From the NCBI GenBank assembly GCA_934086775.1, contig CAKOIJ010000029.1, positions 1 to 12,976 of the forward strand: 12,976 bases of DNA, read 5' to 3'. Positions within the stretch are counted from its first letter, which is position 1, and every line of letters starts with the position of its first letter. The notes beneath the pieces are model-generated. The model saw only the letters and a list, made by a program, of their open reading frames with translations, did no database searches and had not been told where the DNA came from. Source of the stretch: an uncultured Bacilli bacterium. GTDB lineage: Bacteria > Bacillota_I > Bacilli_A > RF39 > UBA660. Below, in pieces: positions 7,899 to 12,976 of this stretch. A program made the position numbers and the translations under genes.

Positions 7899-8819
7899 TT
7901 ACTCCTTTACTTCTTCTAATATATTATTAAATTCTATTTCATAAATAGGAAGTGCTATATTGGTGTTATCAATATATCTAGCTACTAATTTATCTACTTC
8001 TTTTGAAATTATAATTCCCATAGTACTATTTTGAGTAATATCCTTTACTTCTTTATCTATGTAATTCATATATACCTTTATTTGCCCTATATCTTCTTTT
8101 CTAAATTCTCTTACTTTTAATTCTATAACAACATAGTTGTTATATTTTATATTAAATAAAAGTATATCAATATAATTCTTGTTATTTCCAATATTTATCT
8201 TATATTGTCTTTTTATAAAACAGTATCCTTCTCCAAGTTGTTCCATTATATAACTTATATTAGTAACAATTGCTTCTTCTAATACTTTCTCCGTTAATTG
8301 TTCTTTTGTTTTATTATAAGGAATTACTATAGTACTAGGTACTATTTCTGTTTGACTTACCTCTTTTTCTTCTTTTAGTTTTAATTTAGTTTCTAGTGGT
8401 AACCTACCATACTCGTTAGATTTTATTCTATCAGCAAGTGCTCTTTTGCTTAAATTATCTCTAATAATTAAATTAATATAAAACTTTATTTCTTCAAGGT
8501 CTTTAAGTGGTAAAAGTATTCTATAGTGACTCCAGGTCAAAAGTTGCGCCACTGGTGCAACTTTTTGATACAAATTATAAAATTGCCTCATTCTTGTTAA
8601 TTCAGTAAATGTATATCCTTTACCAAACTCTTTAGTTAACTTTTCGGAATATTTCCTAATTATCCCTTCCCCATAGTGTTTACCAGCTTCAGCAAGTTCC
8701 TTTCCAATATTGTAATAAGTCTCAAGTTTACTCTTATTAGCATTATAGTCTCTTACTATAGTCCTTGCTTGTTCACTTATTATAAAGCCCCTTATATTCT
8801 CTAAATAATTTTCTTCCAT
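7899..8819 (-). CDS. DUF1016/YhcG-type PDDEXK nuclease, copy B
   Basis: 306 residues, the first gene of the array, with a strong ribosome-binding site (AGGAGG, 8 bases before ATG 8819). The domain plan is the same as copy A: DUF1016_N, then PDDEXK with D218, E233-x-K235 and Q246. Residues 1-69 are almost the same protein as copy A but carry many synonymous base changes. Residues 70-130 are divergent (for example FTELTRMRQFYNLYQKVAPV). From about residue 127 to the stop the two genes are identical in DNA. That pattern implies recent duplication or gene conversion of the nuclease half and retention of a different recognition segment. The gene ends 6 bp before copy A. Confidence 0.88.
   Translation of the reverse strand: MEENYLENIRGFIISEQARTIVRDYNANKSKLETYYNIGKELAEAGKHYGEGIIRKYSEKLTKEFGKGYTFTELTRMRQFYNLYQKVAPVAQLLTWSHYRILLPLKDLEEIKFYINLIIRDNLSKRALADRIKSNEYGRLPLETKLKLKEEKEVSQTEIVPSTIVIPYNKTKEQLTEKVLEEAIVTNISYIMEQLGEGYCFIKRQYKINIGNNKNYIDILLFNIKYNNYVVIELKVREFRKEDIGQIKVYMNYIDKEVKDITQNSTMGIIISKEVDKLVARYIDNTNIALPIYEIEFNNILEEVKE
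8543..8561. repeat. Array palindrome, copy B
   Basis: GTTGCGCCACTGGTGCAAC is a 19-bp palindrome with eight of nine complementary positions, centred on C8552. Flanking A and T runs extend the stem by four base pairs. It has the same offset as in the other units and encodes VAPVAQ (residues 87-92). Confidence 0.85.
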
Positions 8820-8923
8820 AAACTTTCCTCCTGACTATAATTTCCCCCTTCCCCTTTCTTATACGAATTTTATACCTAAAATTCCCCTAAAAATTTTCTA
8901 TTTACGCGAAATTTTACATAGAA

Positions 8924-8945
8924 TTTTTACACATAAGTGTAAAAA
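8924..8945. terminator. Possible bidirectional hairpin upstream of the nuclease array
   Basis: TTTTTACAC and GTGTAAAAA form a 9-bp stem with an ATAA loop. It sits 105 bp before copy B and about 90 bp past the reverse transcriptase. It could act as a second terminator or a regulatory palindrome. The remaining DNA of 8820-9036 is AT-rich with C-runs and shows no gene. Confidence 0.4.
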
Positions 8946-8974
8946 ATAAATTTTCAAACATAAATATTTAAAAT

Positions 8975-9003
8975 TTAAAAACATAAGCATTAGTGCTTAT
9001 GTT
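8975..9003 (-). terminator. Terminator of the DGR operon
   Basis: On the minus strand a 10-bp perfect stem (AACATAAGCA / TGCTTATGTT) with a 4-nt loop is followed directly by TTTTAAATTTT, 34 bp past the reverse transcriptase stop. It cleanly separates the retroelement from the nuclease array. Confidence 0.8.
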
Positions 9004-9036
9004 AGTAAAAAAATTAACTTCATTGAAGCCAATAAA

Positions 9037-10149
9037 TTAGTCTAAGTATGTATTCTTAATACTAGTATTACACATACTTAAGTAGCCTTTATAACTACCA
9101 AAACTTCTAAACAAATAACCTATATCATATATAAATAAATTAATAATTTTCTTATTAATTCTCTTAATTGTATCTTTTCTATATTTAATAATTAACTTCT
9201 TATTTATCTTAAAATTATAACCAAGAAAATTAACACCACTTCTTAATTTAAAAATACTACTCTTCTCATTAACCTTTAAATCATACTTTTCTATTTCTTT
9301 AGTGATAATTTTCTTGTACTCTTTTAATTTATCATAATCAATATCAACAATAACTAAATCATCCATATATCTAATATAATTTTTACACTTTAATACTTCC
9401 TTAATAAAGTGATCAACTTTATTAAGAAAAAACACAGCAAGAATTTGACTAGACATATTACCTATAGGAAGGCCATAGCCTTTCCTATAAGTTGGTATCT
9501 TATCAAGTTCACTATAAAGCTTCTTTTTTTCTTCTTTACTAATATTAAGAACTTTAATCCTATTTTTCTCTTTATAAATAACTTCTCTTATTTCTTTATT
9601 AACATAACTCTTATTAGTAGTATCAAGTATCTCTTTTAAAAGATAAAGTGCTTTTTTATCTTTTATCTTTTCCATAACCATTTCCATTAAAATTTCATGA
9701 TTAATATTATAAAAATACTTACTAATATCAAGTTTTAAAACATAAATATCTTTACTTTTATACATGAGTTTATTAATTTCTTTAATAAACTCATTATAAG
9801 CTAGTTTACTTCCTTTATTCTTCCTAGTAACAACATTATTATCAATAAGACATCTTTCTAAAGAATTAATTAATTCATCACTTAATAAATGATTAACTAT
9901 CTTATCCTCTAAGCATTCACTCATTATTAACCTATACTTAGGTTCCTTTATTAAAAATATTCTGTACTTATTAAACATATACTTACCTTTATATAATTTA
10001 GTAAGAATATCCATAAGGTTTTCATTTAAATTTAATGAAAACCTTATAACTTCTTTCTTATTCTTAGTAGTTATCCTTACCTTATCATAAATCTTTTTAA
10101 TCTTTTCATAGTCTATCATACTATCATATAAATTATTTCTTCTTTTCAT
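9037..10149 (-). CDS. DGR reverse transcriptase
   Basis: 370 residues. RT motifs in order: R-rich finger region (residues 60-75, YRIFLIKEPKYR); motif 3 with catalytic D141 (LKLDISKYFYNI); motif 4 GLPIGNMSSQ (226-235), whose (I/V/L)GxxxSQ form marks diversity-generating retroelements as against the QGxxxSP of most other RTs; the active site Y261-M-D-D264 (IRYMDDLVI); and the LGYNF motif (309-313). There is no maturase, endonuclease or RNase H domain. A Lys-rich insertion (about 183-223) sits between motifs 3 and 4. It would reverse-transcribe TR RNA with errors at adenines, in complex with the Avd-like protein. ATG 10149 is chosen because GGAG lies 7 bases upstream, inside the avd gene, giving a 17-bp overlap. 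Confidence 0.95.
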   Translation of the reverse strand: MKRRNNLYDSMIDYEKIKKIYDKVRITTKNKKEVIRFSLNLNENLMDILTKLYKGKYMFNKYRIFLIKEPKYRLIMSECLEDKIVNHLLSDELINSLERCLIDNNVVTRKNKGSKLAYNEFIKEINKLMYKSKDIYVLKLDISKYFYNINHEILMEMVMEKIKDKKALYLLKEILDTTNKSYVNKEIREVIYKEKNRIKVLNISKEEKKKLYSELDKIPTYRKGYGLPIGNMSSQILAVFFLNKVDHFIKEVLKCKNYIRYMDDLVIVDIDYDKLKEYKKIITKEIEKYDLKVNEKSSIFKLRSGVNFLGYNFKINKKLIIKYRKDTIKRINKKIINLFIYDIGYLFRSFGSYKGYLSMCNTSIKNTYLD

Positions 10150-10477
10150 TCATACTCCAACTATTAATCATTTTCTTTATTTCATTTAAAGAGTTAACAA
10201 AACTATTAAATCTTTTCTTCTTAATAATATTTTTTTCTAAACTAATACCTATATATAAATCAAGTAAATAAATATTAACAAGCATTTCTTTCAAATACTT
10301 ACTTCTTATATTTCCAACATTTACACTGCTTTTTATTAAATTCTCCATTAAATCATATAAATTATCTTGAATTCTTATTTTAGTGCTCATATGATTTTTA
10401 CTAAAAGAGTTTAAAATATAAATATCACTATAATTAATTAGCCATTGAACTTTATTATAAATAATAAAATTATTCAT
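10133..10477 (-). CDS. avd: Avd-like accessory variability determinant
   Basis: 114 residues of mostly helical, basic sequence. The pattern RIQDNLYDLMENLIKSS, then ROSTER-like helices (KEMLVNIYLLDLYIGISLEK), and an ending NEIKKMINSW matches the Avd / four-helix-bundle family related to 23S rRNA intervening-sequence proteins. In the Bordetella phage system Avd forms a pentamer that binds RT and the template RNA. The gene lies directly upstream of RT and overlaps it by 17 bp. Its own start (GGAG 4-5 bases before ATG 10477) overlaps the stop of the MutS-like gene by 8 bp, so three genes are coupled. Family call is from pattern and context. Confidence 0.85.
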   Translation of the reverse strand: MNNFIIYNKVQWLINYSDIYILNSFSKNHMSTKIRIQDNLYDLMENLIKSSVNVGNIRSKYLKEMLVNIYLLDLYIGISLEKNIIKKKRFNSFVNSLNEIKKMINSWSMNEKKK

Positions 10478-10877
10478 AATACTCCTTTAAAAACTCTTTA
10501 ATAAAATAATAACTTTCCTTATCCTTACTAATGATGTTTTTAACATCATTATAAATATCTTCTATTAACTTATCCGAATTAACTTTTTCCTTAAACAAAT
10601 CTAAATATTTATCATAACTATCTCCAAAGTTAAAGAACATATCATCTACATAAACATTAACCTTACATTTAGAAAATTCAGTAATAACCTTTTCTAAACT
10701 ATTTTATGCAAAACCACAGCTATCTTTAATAAACTTATAATTCATAATATAAGATAACACTCCTGCATCTGAATTATATGCATGATAAAAAATACCAACT
10801 TTCATTAGAATAACTGTATTTGGAAATTCTAATTTTAAACTTTTAATTTTTTCTTTACTACTCACTTCTAATACCAT
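10470..10877 (-). pseudogene. MutS-I-like DGR accessory gene interrupted by one stop
   Basis: One minus frame from ATG 10877 to TAA 10472-10470 reads 135 codons with a single TAA at codon 58 (10706-10704). Residues 18-57 match the N-terminal mismatch-recognition domain of MutS: FPNTVILMKVGIFYHAYNSD resembles P-D-x-I-L-x-F-R-x-G-D-F-Y-x-x-(Y/F)-x-x-D-A, then CGFA. After the stop the frame continues as NSLEKVITEFSKCKVNVYVD, matching MutS 'HSLEKYLxxL...YxVA', so the stop codon replaces one residue, probably aromatic. Free-standing MutS-I-like proteins are reported as accessory genes of some DGRs. ATG 10877 lies right after AAAAAGG; GTG 10865 is an alternative start with better spacing. It may be a real null, a sequencing error or a read-through product. 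Confidence 0.7.
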
Positions 10878-10944
10878 CCTTTTTAATACTTATTTTTTAT
10901 AATAAAATTTTTTAACTTAAATTACCACCTTCCTAACTAATAAA

Positions 10945-10987
10945 ATAAAAGCAGTATTAAAATAATATAATTTATTCTAATACTGCT
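10945..10987 (-). terminator. Terminator/attenuator between TR and the accessory genes
   Basis: On the minus strand a 10-bp perfect stem (AGCAGTATTA / TAATACTGCT), extended by five more A-T pairs after one mismatch, is followed by TTTTATTTTATT. It lies 325 bp past TR and 70 bp before the MutS-like gene. It would end a separate TR RNA while letting some transcripts run into avd-RT. Confidence 0.7.
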
Positions 10988-11312
10988 AATAAATTATTAA
11001 TTTCCTAAATTTTAACAATTTTTCATATCATTAATTAATTTAAGTTCGTTTAAACATTTACTATTTTTTATAAAACTTAAATTATTATCATTAACTTAAC
11101 TACTAAAACATTAAAACTGAAATAACTTGTATTTAGGTTTTTATACCTAGGAAATAAACTTGTTTCTCTATAGTTAAAATCTACTATAATAATAATTATG
11201 ACCTTCCTAAACTTAAGTATTCTTTTACATAAGTGATTGGTAGAGTTATTTAATCTTTACAATTAAATTATTCTTATGTTGTTTCTATCTTTGCGATAGA
11301 AACTAACTTAAG
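10988..11312 (-). ncRNA. TR downstream spacer (Sp-like region)
   Basis: 325 bp with no gene, about 20-25 per cent G+C by eye. In Bordetella phage DGR the segment just after TR is structured, binds RT-Avd and primes cDNA synthesis. Candidate structures here are the perfect hairpin at 11281-11303, a small hairpin TAGGT-(6)-ACCTA (11134-11149) and paired CTTAAG palindromes near 11213 and 11306. Assignment as part of a TR RNA is inference from position. Confidence 0.5.
11281..11303 (-). ncRNA. Hairpin 9 nt past TR
   Basis: GTTTCTATC and GATAGAAAC form a perfect 9-bp stem with a 5-nt loop, starting 9 bases after the 3' end of TR on the minus strand. There is no T-tract, so it is not a normal terminator. 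Its place matches the cDNA-priming region of studied DGRs. Confidence 0.65.
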
Positions 11313-11450
11313 CTTTAGAGAAATTGGCAGGACGCACGCCGTTCTCATTGTTGACATTGTTGTTGCCCGGATTGCCAGGGTTGTCAGAACCGTTCACATT
11401 CCACACGTTAGAGTTGTTGCCATTCCAGTTCATAGGCGACAAAGGCCACC
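11313..11450 (-). repeat. DGR template repeat (TR)
   Basis: 138 bp, non-coding, clearly richer in G+C than its surroundings. In the VR frame it reads as a run of 15 AAC/AAT codons separated by fixed codons (for example WNGNNSNVWNVNGSDN). AAY codons let adenine mutagenesis give many residues but no stop codons. Aligned with VR on the coding strand, 21 TR adenines are changed. Five other bases differ: one at the 5' edge, three in AATCCG versus AACCTC and one GGC/GGT. TR also has one extra A near its 3' end. Same strand and order as in known DGRs: target, TR, accessory genes, RT. Confidence 0.95.
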
Positions 11451-11506
11451 CAAAGCATCAAAAGCTAAAAGAAGCTCCCACTGTAATAGTTTATTCCCTA
11501 TATAAA

Positions 11507-11519
11507 GTGCAACTTGCAC
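11507..11519. repeat. Palindrome GTGCAA-C-TTGCAC
   Basis: A 13-bp perfect palindrome lies between the VP gene and TR, just after the candidate TR promoter. It could be an operator or part of the RNA fold. Confidence 0.45.
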
Positions 11520-11528
11520 GTTATACCA
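11520..11528 (-). promoter_or_regulatory. Candidate extended -10 promoter for TR RNA
   Basis: The minus strand reads TGGTATAAC, a TGn-extended -10 box, about 70 bp before TR. No good -35 is seen. An alternative is TTGCAC (11512-11507) with TATTAC 18 bp downstream (11488-11483). Either would start an RNA 35-65 nt before TR that could end at the terminator at 10945. Confidence 0.35.
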
Positions 11529-11540
11529 TTATTAATTCAC

Positions 11541-11568
11541 ATCCAGCATTAACACGCTGGATTTTTTT
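11541..11568 (+). terminator. Plus-strand terminator between VP and TR
   Basis: ATCCAGC and GCTGGAT form a 7-bp perfect stem with an 8-nt loop, followed by six T on the plus strand. In the minus direction no T-run follows. No plus-strand gene ends here, so it either ends an antisense RNA or is a structural element of the DGR. Confidence 0.6.
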
Positions 11569-11572
11569 GCTA

Positions 11573-11596
11573 GCCTGTGAAAGGGTTTTCACAGGC
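11573..11596. repeat. Strong inverted repeat just past the VP stop
   Basis: GCCTGTGAAA and TTTCACAGGC form a perfect 10-bp stem with a 4-nt loop, 18 bp past the VP stop and 93 bp past VR. No T-run follows on the minus strand. In known DGRs a stem with a 4-nt loop (hairpin or cruciform) downstream of VR helps target recognition; here it would be further away than in Bordetella phage. Confidence 0.75.
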
Positions 11597-11614
11597 TTTC
11601 TTCATCCTGTTCTA

Positions 11615-12976
11615 TCAGCATCCACTTGTAGTACTTATTTCGTATGGTGCATCAGGTGTTCCGTCTCCACTAGTCCAAAGAGCACAAGTCTTGAGAGAAA
11701 TGGCAGGACGCACACCGACCTCACCGTCGACATAGTCGTAGCCGAGGTTGCCAGGGTAGTCAGAACCGTCCACAACCCACACGCGAGAGAAGACGCCATC
11801 CCAGTGCAAAGGCGACAAAGACCACCAGTAATTACTTCCTGTAACACTGCCTCCTGCACTGTTTAGATAATAATATGCGGGAGCATTATTAAATGCTAAA
11901 CCACCTGCTATATTTATTTCGTCTGCTGTCATTAATCCTATTGGATATGTTAGTTTTGCATCTGCATTACTTCCTGAAAATGCATCATGACTATCTGCAC
12001 AGTCATATGTTGGGTTTGCTTTTGCTCCATCTGCTGCATAATCTAGTCTTGTATATGTTATATAGTTCATTTGACTTGATGGACTTGTATTAAATGTCCA
12101 TGACTGTCCATTATCTAATTGTCTATCATTACAATATACTGCTTCTGTACTTATGTATTTTGAATAACTTGTTAAGTTATTACTATACCATGTATCTATA
12201 TATGTTTTTATAGTACTATTATTTGTATTAGCCCTTGATTCTGATAGAGAACCATCTGTTCCATACATATATCCTACATATTTAGGACTATTAAATTCTG
12301 TATTAAATGCACTTGTACCTATATATCCCTCAGTTGTATTATGACTTGTTCCTGAGTACAAGAGTCTTATACTTCCATCATGGTTAGTTCTTATTATTCT
12401 CCAGTAAAAACCACCAAACTTAACCCAGTTGTTTGTTGCATTGCCTGCAAAATAGTATACATCTTTTGGAGTACTTCCTGCTATACTTTCTGTTGCTTTA
12501 TATAAAGTTCCTGTATTTGTTTCAGTGAATATTGTATTAAAGCTTGTTCTTGTTTTTATTGTAGGATTATCAGTAAGAAGTTTTTCTGCTAAAGTAGGTA
12601 TTTTTTTCTTAAATCCTATTGAACAACTTTTGTTAGAAGTAACTTTACTTACTGTATAAGTGTTTCCTGATAATGTTCCACCACAGGTATTTGTTTCAAG
12701 TACATTTTGATATCCTGAAGCAGGTGTAACAGTAAAACTAACTGTTCCATTATATCCTGTACTTTGTGTAGTTGGTGCACTAACTGTTCCATTTGTTGCA
12801 CTTAAACTTACACTATATCCATCTTTAAAGTTTATTGTACAGTAGTCTGGTGTTTTTATATTACTTAACTTCATTGAATTCTCTTCATAATTCCACGATG
12901 CTGTTGTTCCATTTTTACATGTTACTTTATCTACTACATATTTACTTAATAAGTTATTATATGTAAGTGTTGTACT
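11615..12976 (-). CDS. DGR target: large variable surface protein (5' end outside window)
   Basis: The frame is open to the window edge: 34 more codons precede the Met at 12874, so that Met is internal and the true start lies outside. The visible part has beta-rich Ser/Thr/Gly repeats with spaced Cys (VTCKNGTTASWNYEENS; then YSVSLSATNGTVSAPTT), like bacterial surface repeat domains. A globular region follows (YYFAGNATNNWVKFGGFYWR, later NYWWSLSP) and the gene ends in VRPAISL and a Cys-containing tail. The YWWSLSP...VRPAISL layout is that of DUF6273-like C-terminal domains found on gut Firmicutes surface proteins, probably C-type-lectin-like. VR covers residues 350-395 counted from Met 12874, leaving 24 fixed residues after it. 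The predicted role is display of a diversified binding site outside the cell; the ligand is unknown. Confidence 0.88.
   Translation of the reverse strand, partial: STTLTYNNLLSKYVVDKVTCKNGTTASWNYEENSMKLSNIKTPDYCTINFKDGYSVSLSATNGTVSAPTTQSTGYNGTVSFTVTPASGYQNVLETNTCGGTLSGNTYTVSKVTSNKSCSIGFKKKIPTLAEKLLTDNPTIKTRTSFNTIFTETNTGTLYKATESIAGSTPKDVYYFAGNATNNWVKFGGFYWRIIRTNHDGSIRLLYSGTSHNTTEGYIGTSAFNTEFNSPKYVGYMYGTDGSLSESRANTNNSTIKTYIDTWYSNNLTSYSKYISTEAVYCNDRQLDNGQSWTFNTSPSSQMNYITYTRLDYAADGAKANPTYDCADSHDAFSGSNADAKLTYPIGLMTADEINIAGGLAFNNAPAYYYLNSAGGSVTGSNYWWSLSPLHWDGVFSRVWVVDGSDYPGNLGYDYVDGEVGVRPAISLKTCALWTSGDGTPDAPYEISTTSGC
11690..11826 (-). repeat. DGR variable repeat (VR)
   Basis: 137 bp inside the target gene, aligned to TR. 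TR Asn codons have become His, Asp, Val, Phe, Arg, Tyr and Gly, and one Met has become Leu: variable residues 356, 357, 359, 361, 362, 364, 367, 369, 373, 379, 380, 381, 383, 384 and 386 (from Met 12874). The 3' block GTGCGTCCTGCCA is unchanged and is the likely initiation-of-mutagenic-homing core. The Trp, Gly and Ser-Asp scaffold codons between are fixed. Confidence 0.95.

Larger units (their letters stand above)
6961..8439 (-). repeat. Tandem direct repeat of 552 bp, period 927
   Basis: By reading both copies, 6961-7512 and 7888-8439 appear identical. They cover the ribosome-binding and start region of the next unit, the stop, the whole nuclease domain and part of the linker. Identity ends abruptly in the codons for residues 125-128 (SYRKLAD versus SKRALAD). 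Confidence 0.85.

Noticed and set aside
6075..8819. CRISPR-like repeat array
   Set aside because: The repeats are whole protein-coding units of about 0.9 kb; no short regular repeat-spacer pattern exists.
9037..10149. Group II intron or retron reverse transcriptase
   Set aside because: No maturase or endonuclease domain and no msr/msd structure are present; IGNMSSQ, Avd and the TR/VR pair all indicate a DGR.
10470..10877. TAA recoded as a sense codon (alternative genetic code)
   Set aside because: TAA ends RT, Avd and several other genes in the window, so a single in-frame TAA is better read as a mutation or error.
359..11519. GTGCAAC-containing palindromes at 359, 8543 and 11507 as one regulator's sites
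   Set aside because: The shared core is only seven bases, spacing and symmetry differ, and one site is inside a coding palindrome set of unrelated sequences.
11635..11859. 74-codon minus-strand frame inside VR
   Set aside because: It is an alternate frame of the same VR; the adenine changes fit the VP frame (AAY codons), not this one.
11324..11866. 180-codon open frame on the plus strand across TR and VR
   Set aside because: It is a shadow made by stop-poor, GC-rich repeats on the opposite strand; it has no ribosome-binding site and no family resemblance, and it runs antisense to VP.

Overview
The window is very AT-rich and uses the standard bacterial code: TGA ends the variable-protein gene, and Trp is TGG throughout. 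An ecfA-ecfA-ecfT-truA cluster, a LiaF/DUF4097-type membrane pair, a desulfoferrodoxin and large Cys-containing 'VRPAISL' surface proteins suggest a small-genome, anaerobic Bacilli/Mollicutes-like gut bacterium (RF39-type). This placement is inference. All convincing genes are on the minus strand, so transcription runs from high to low coordinates.

Housekeeping half (1-6050). At the left edge is a partial, frameshifted gene whose end resembles a nucleotide-sugar dehydrogenase. A terminator separates it from a two-gene envelope unit (DUF4097 plus LiaF-like). Next come superoxide reductase, a DUF308/HdeD membrane protein, and truA-ecfT-ecfA-ecfA. Both ECF ATPases have unusually degraded ATP-binding motifs.

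DUF1016/YhcG nuclease array (6075-8819). Two intact tandem genes have a DUF1016_N domain and a PDDEXK nuclease domain. They are followed by a decayed double unit. All four units carry a different 19-bp near-palindrome at exactly the same place in the recognition domain, between invariant flanks. The tail of the two intact genes is identical over about 550 bp.

Diversity-generating retroelement (8975-12976). In transcription order it contains: the 3' part of a large target gene with a variable repeat (VR, 11690-11826) near its end; two strong hairpins; the template repeat (TR, 11313-11450); a hairpin 9 nt past TR; a minus-strand terminator; a MutS-I-like accessory gene broken by one TAA codon; an Avd-like four-helix protein; and a DGR reverse transcriptase with IGNMSSQ and YMDD motifs. 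A clean terminator closes the operon. On the coding strand TR and VR differ at 21 TR adenines and at only five other bases plus one 1-nt indel, the standard DGR signature. TR RNA is copied with adenine mutagenesis by RT-Avd, and the cDNA replaces VR, changing about 15 residues in the C-terminal domain of the surface protein.

The DGR is complete and looks active or recently active, apart from the interrupted MutS-like gene. The least explained structure is the set of position-locked, sequence-divergent palindromes in the DUF1016 array.
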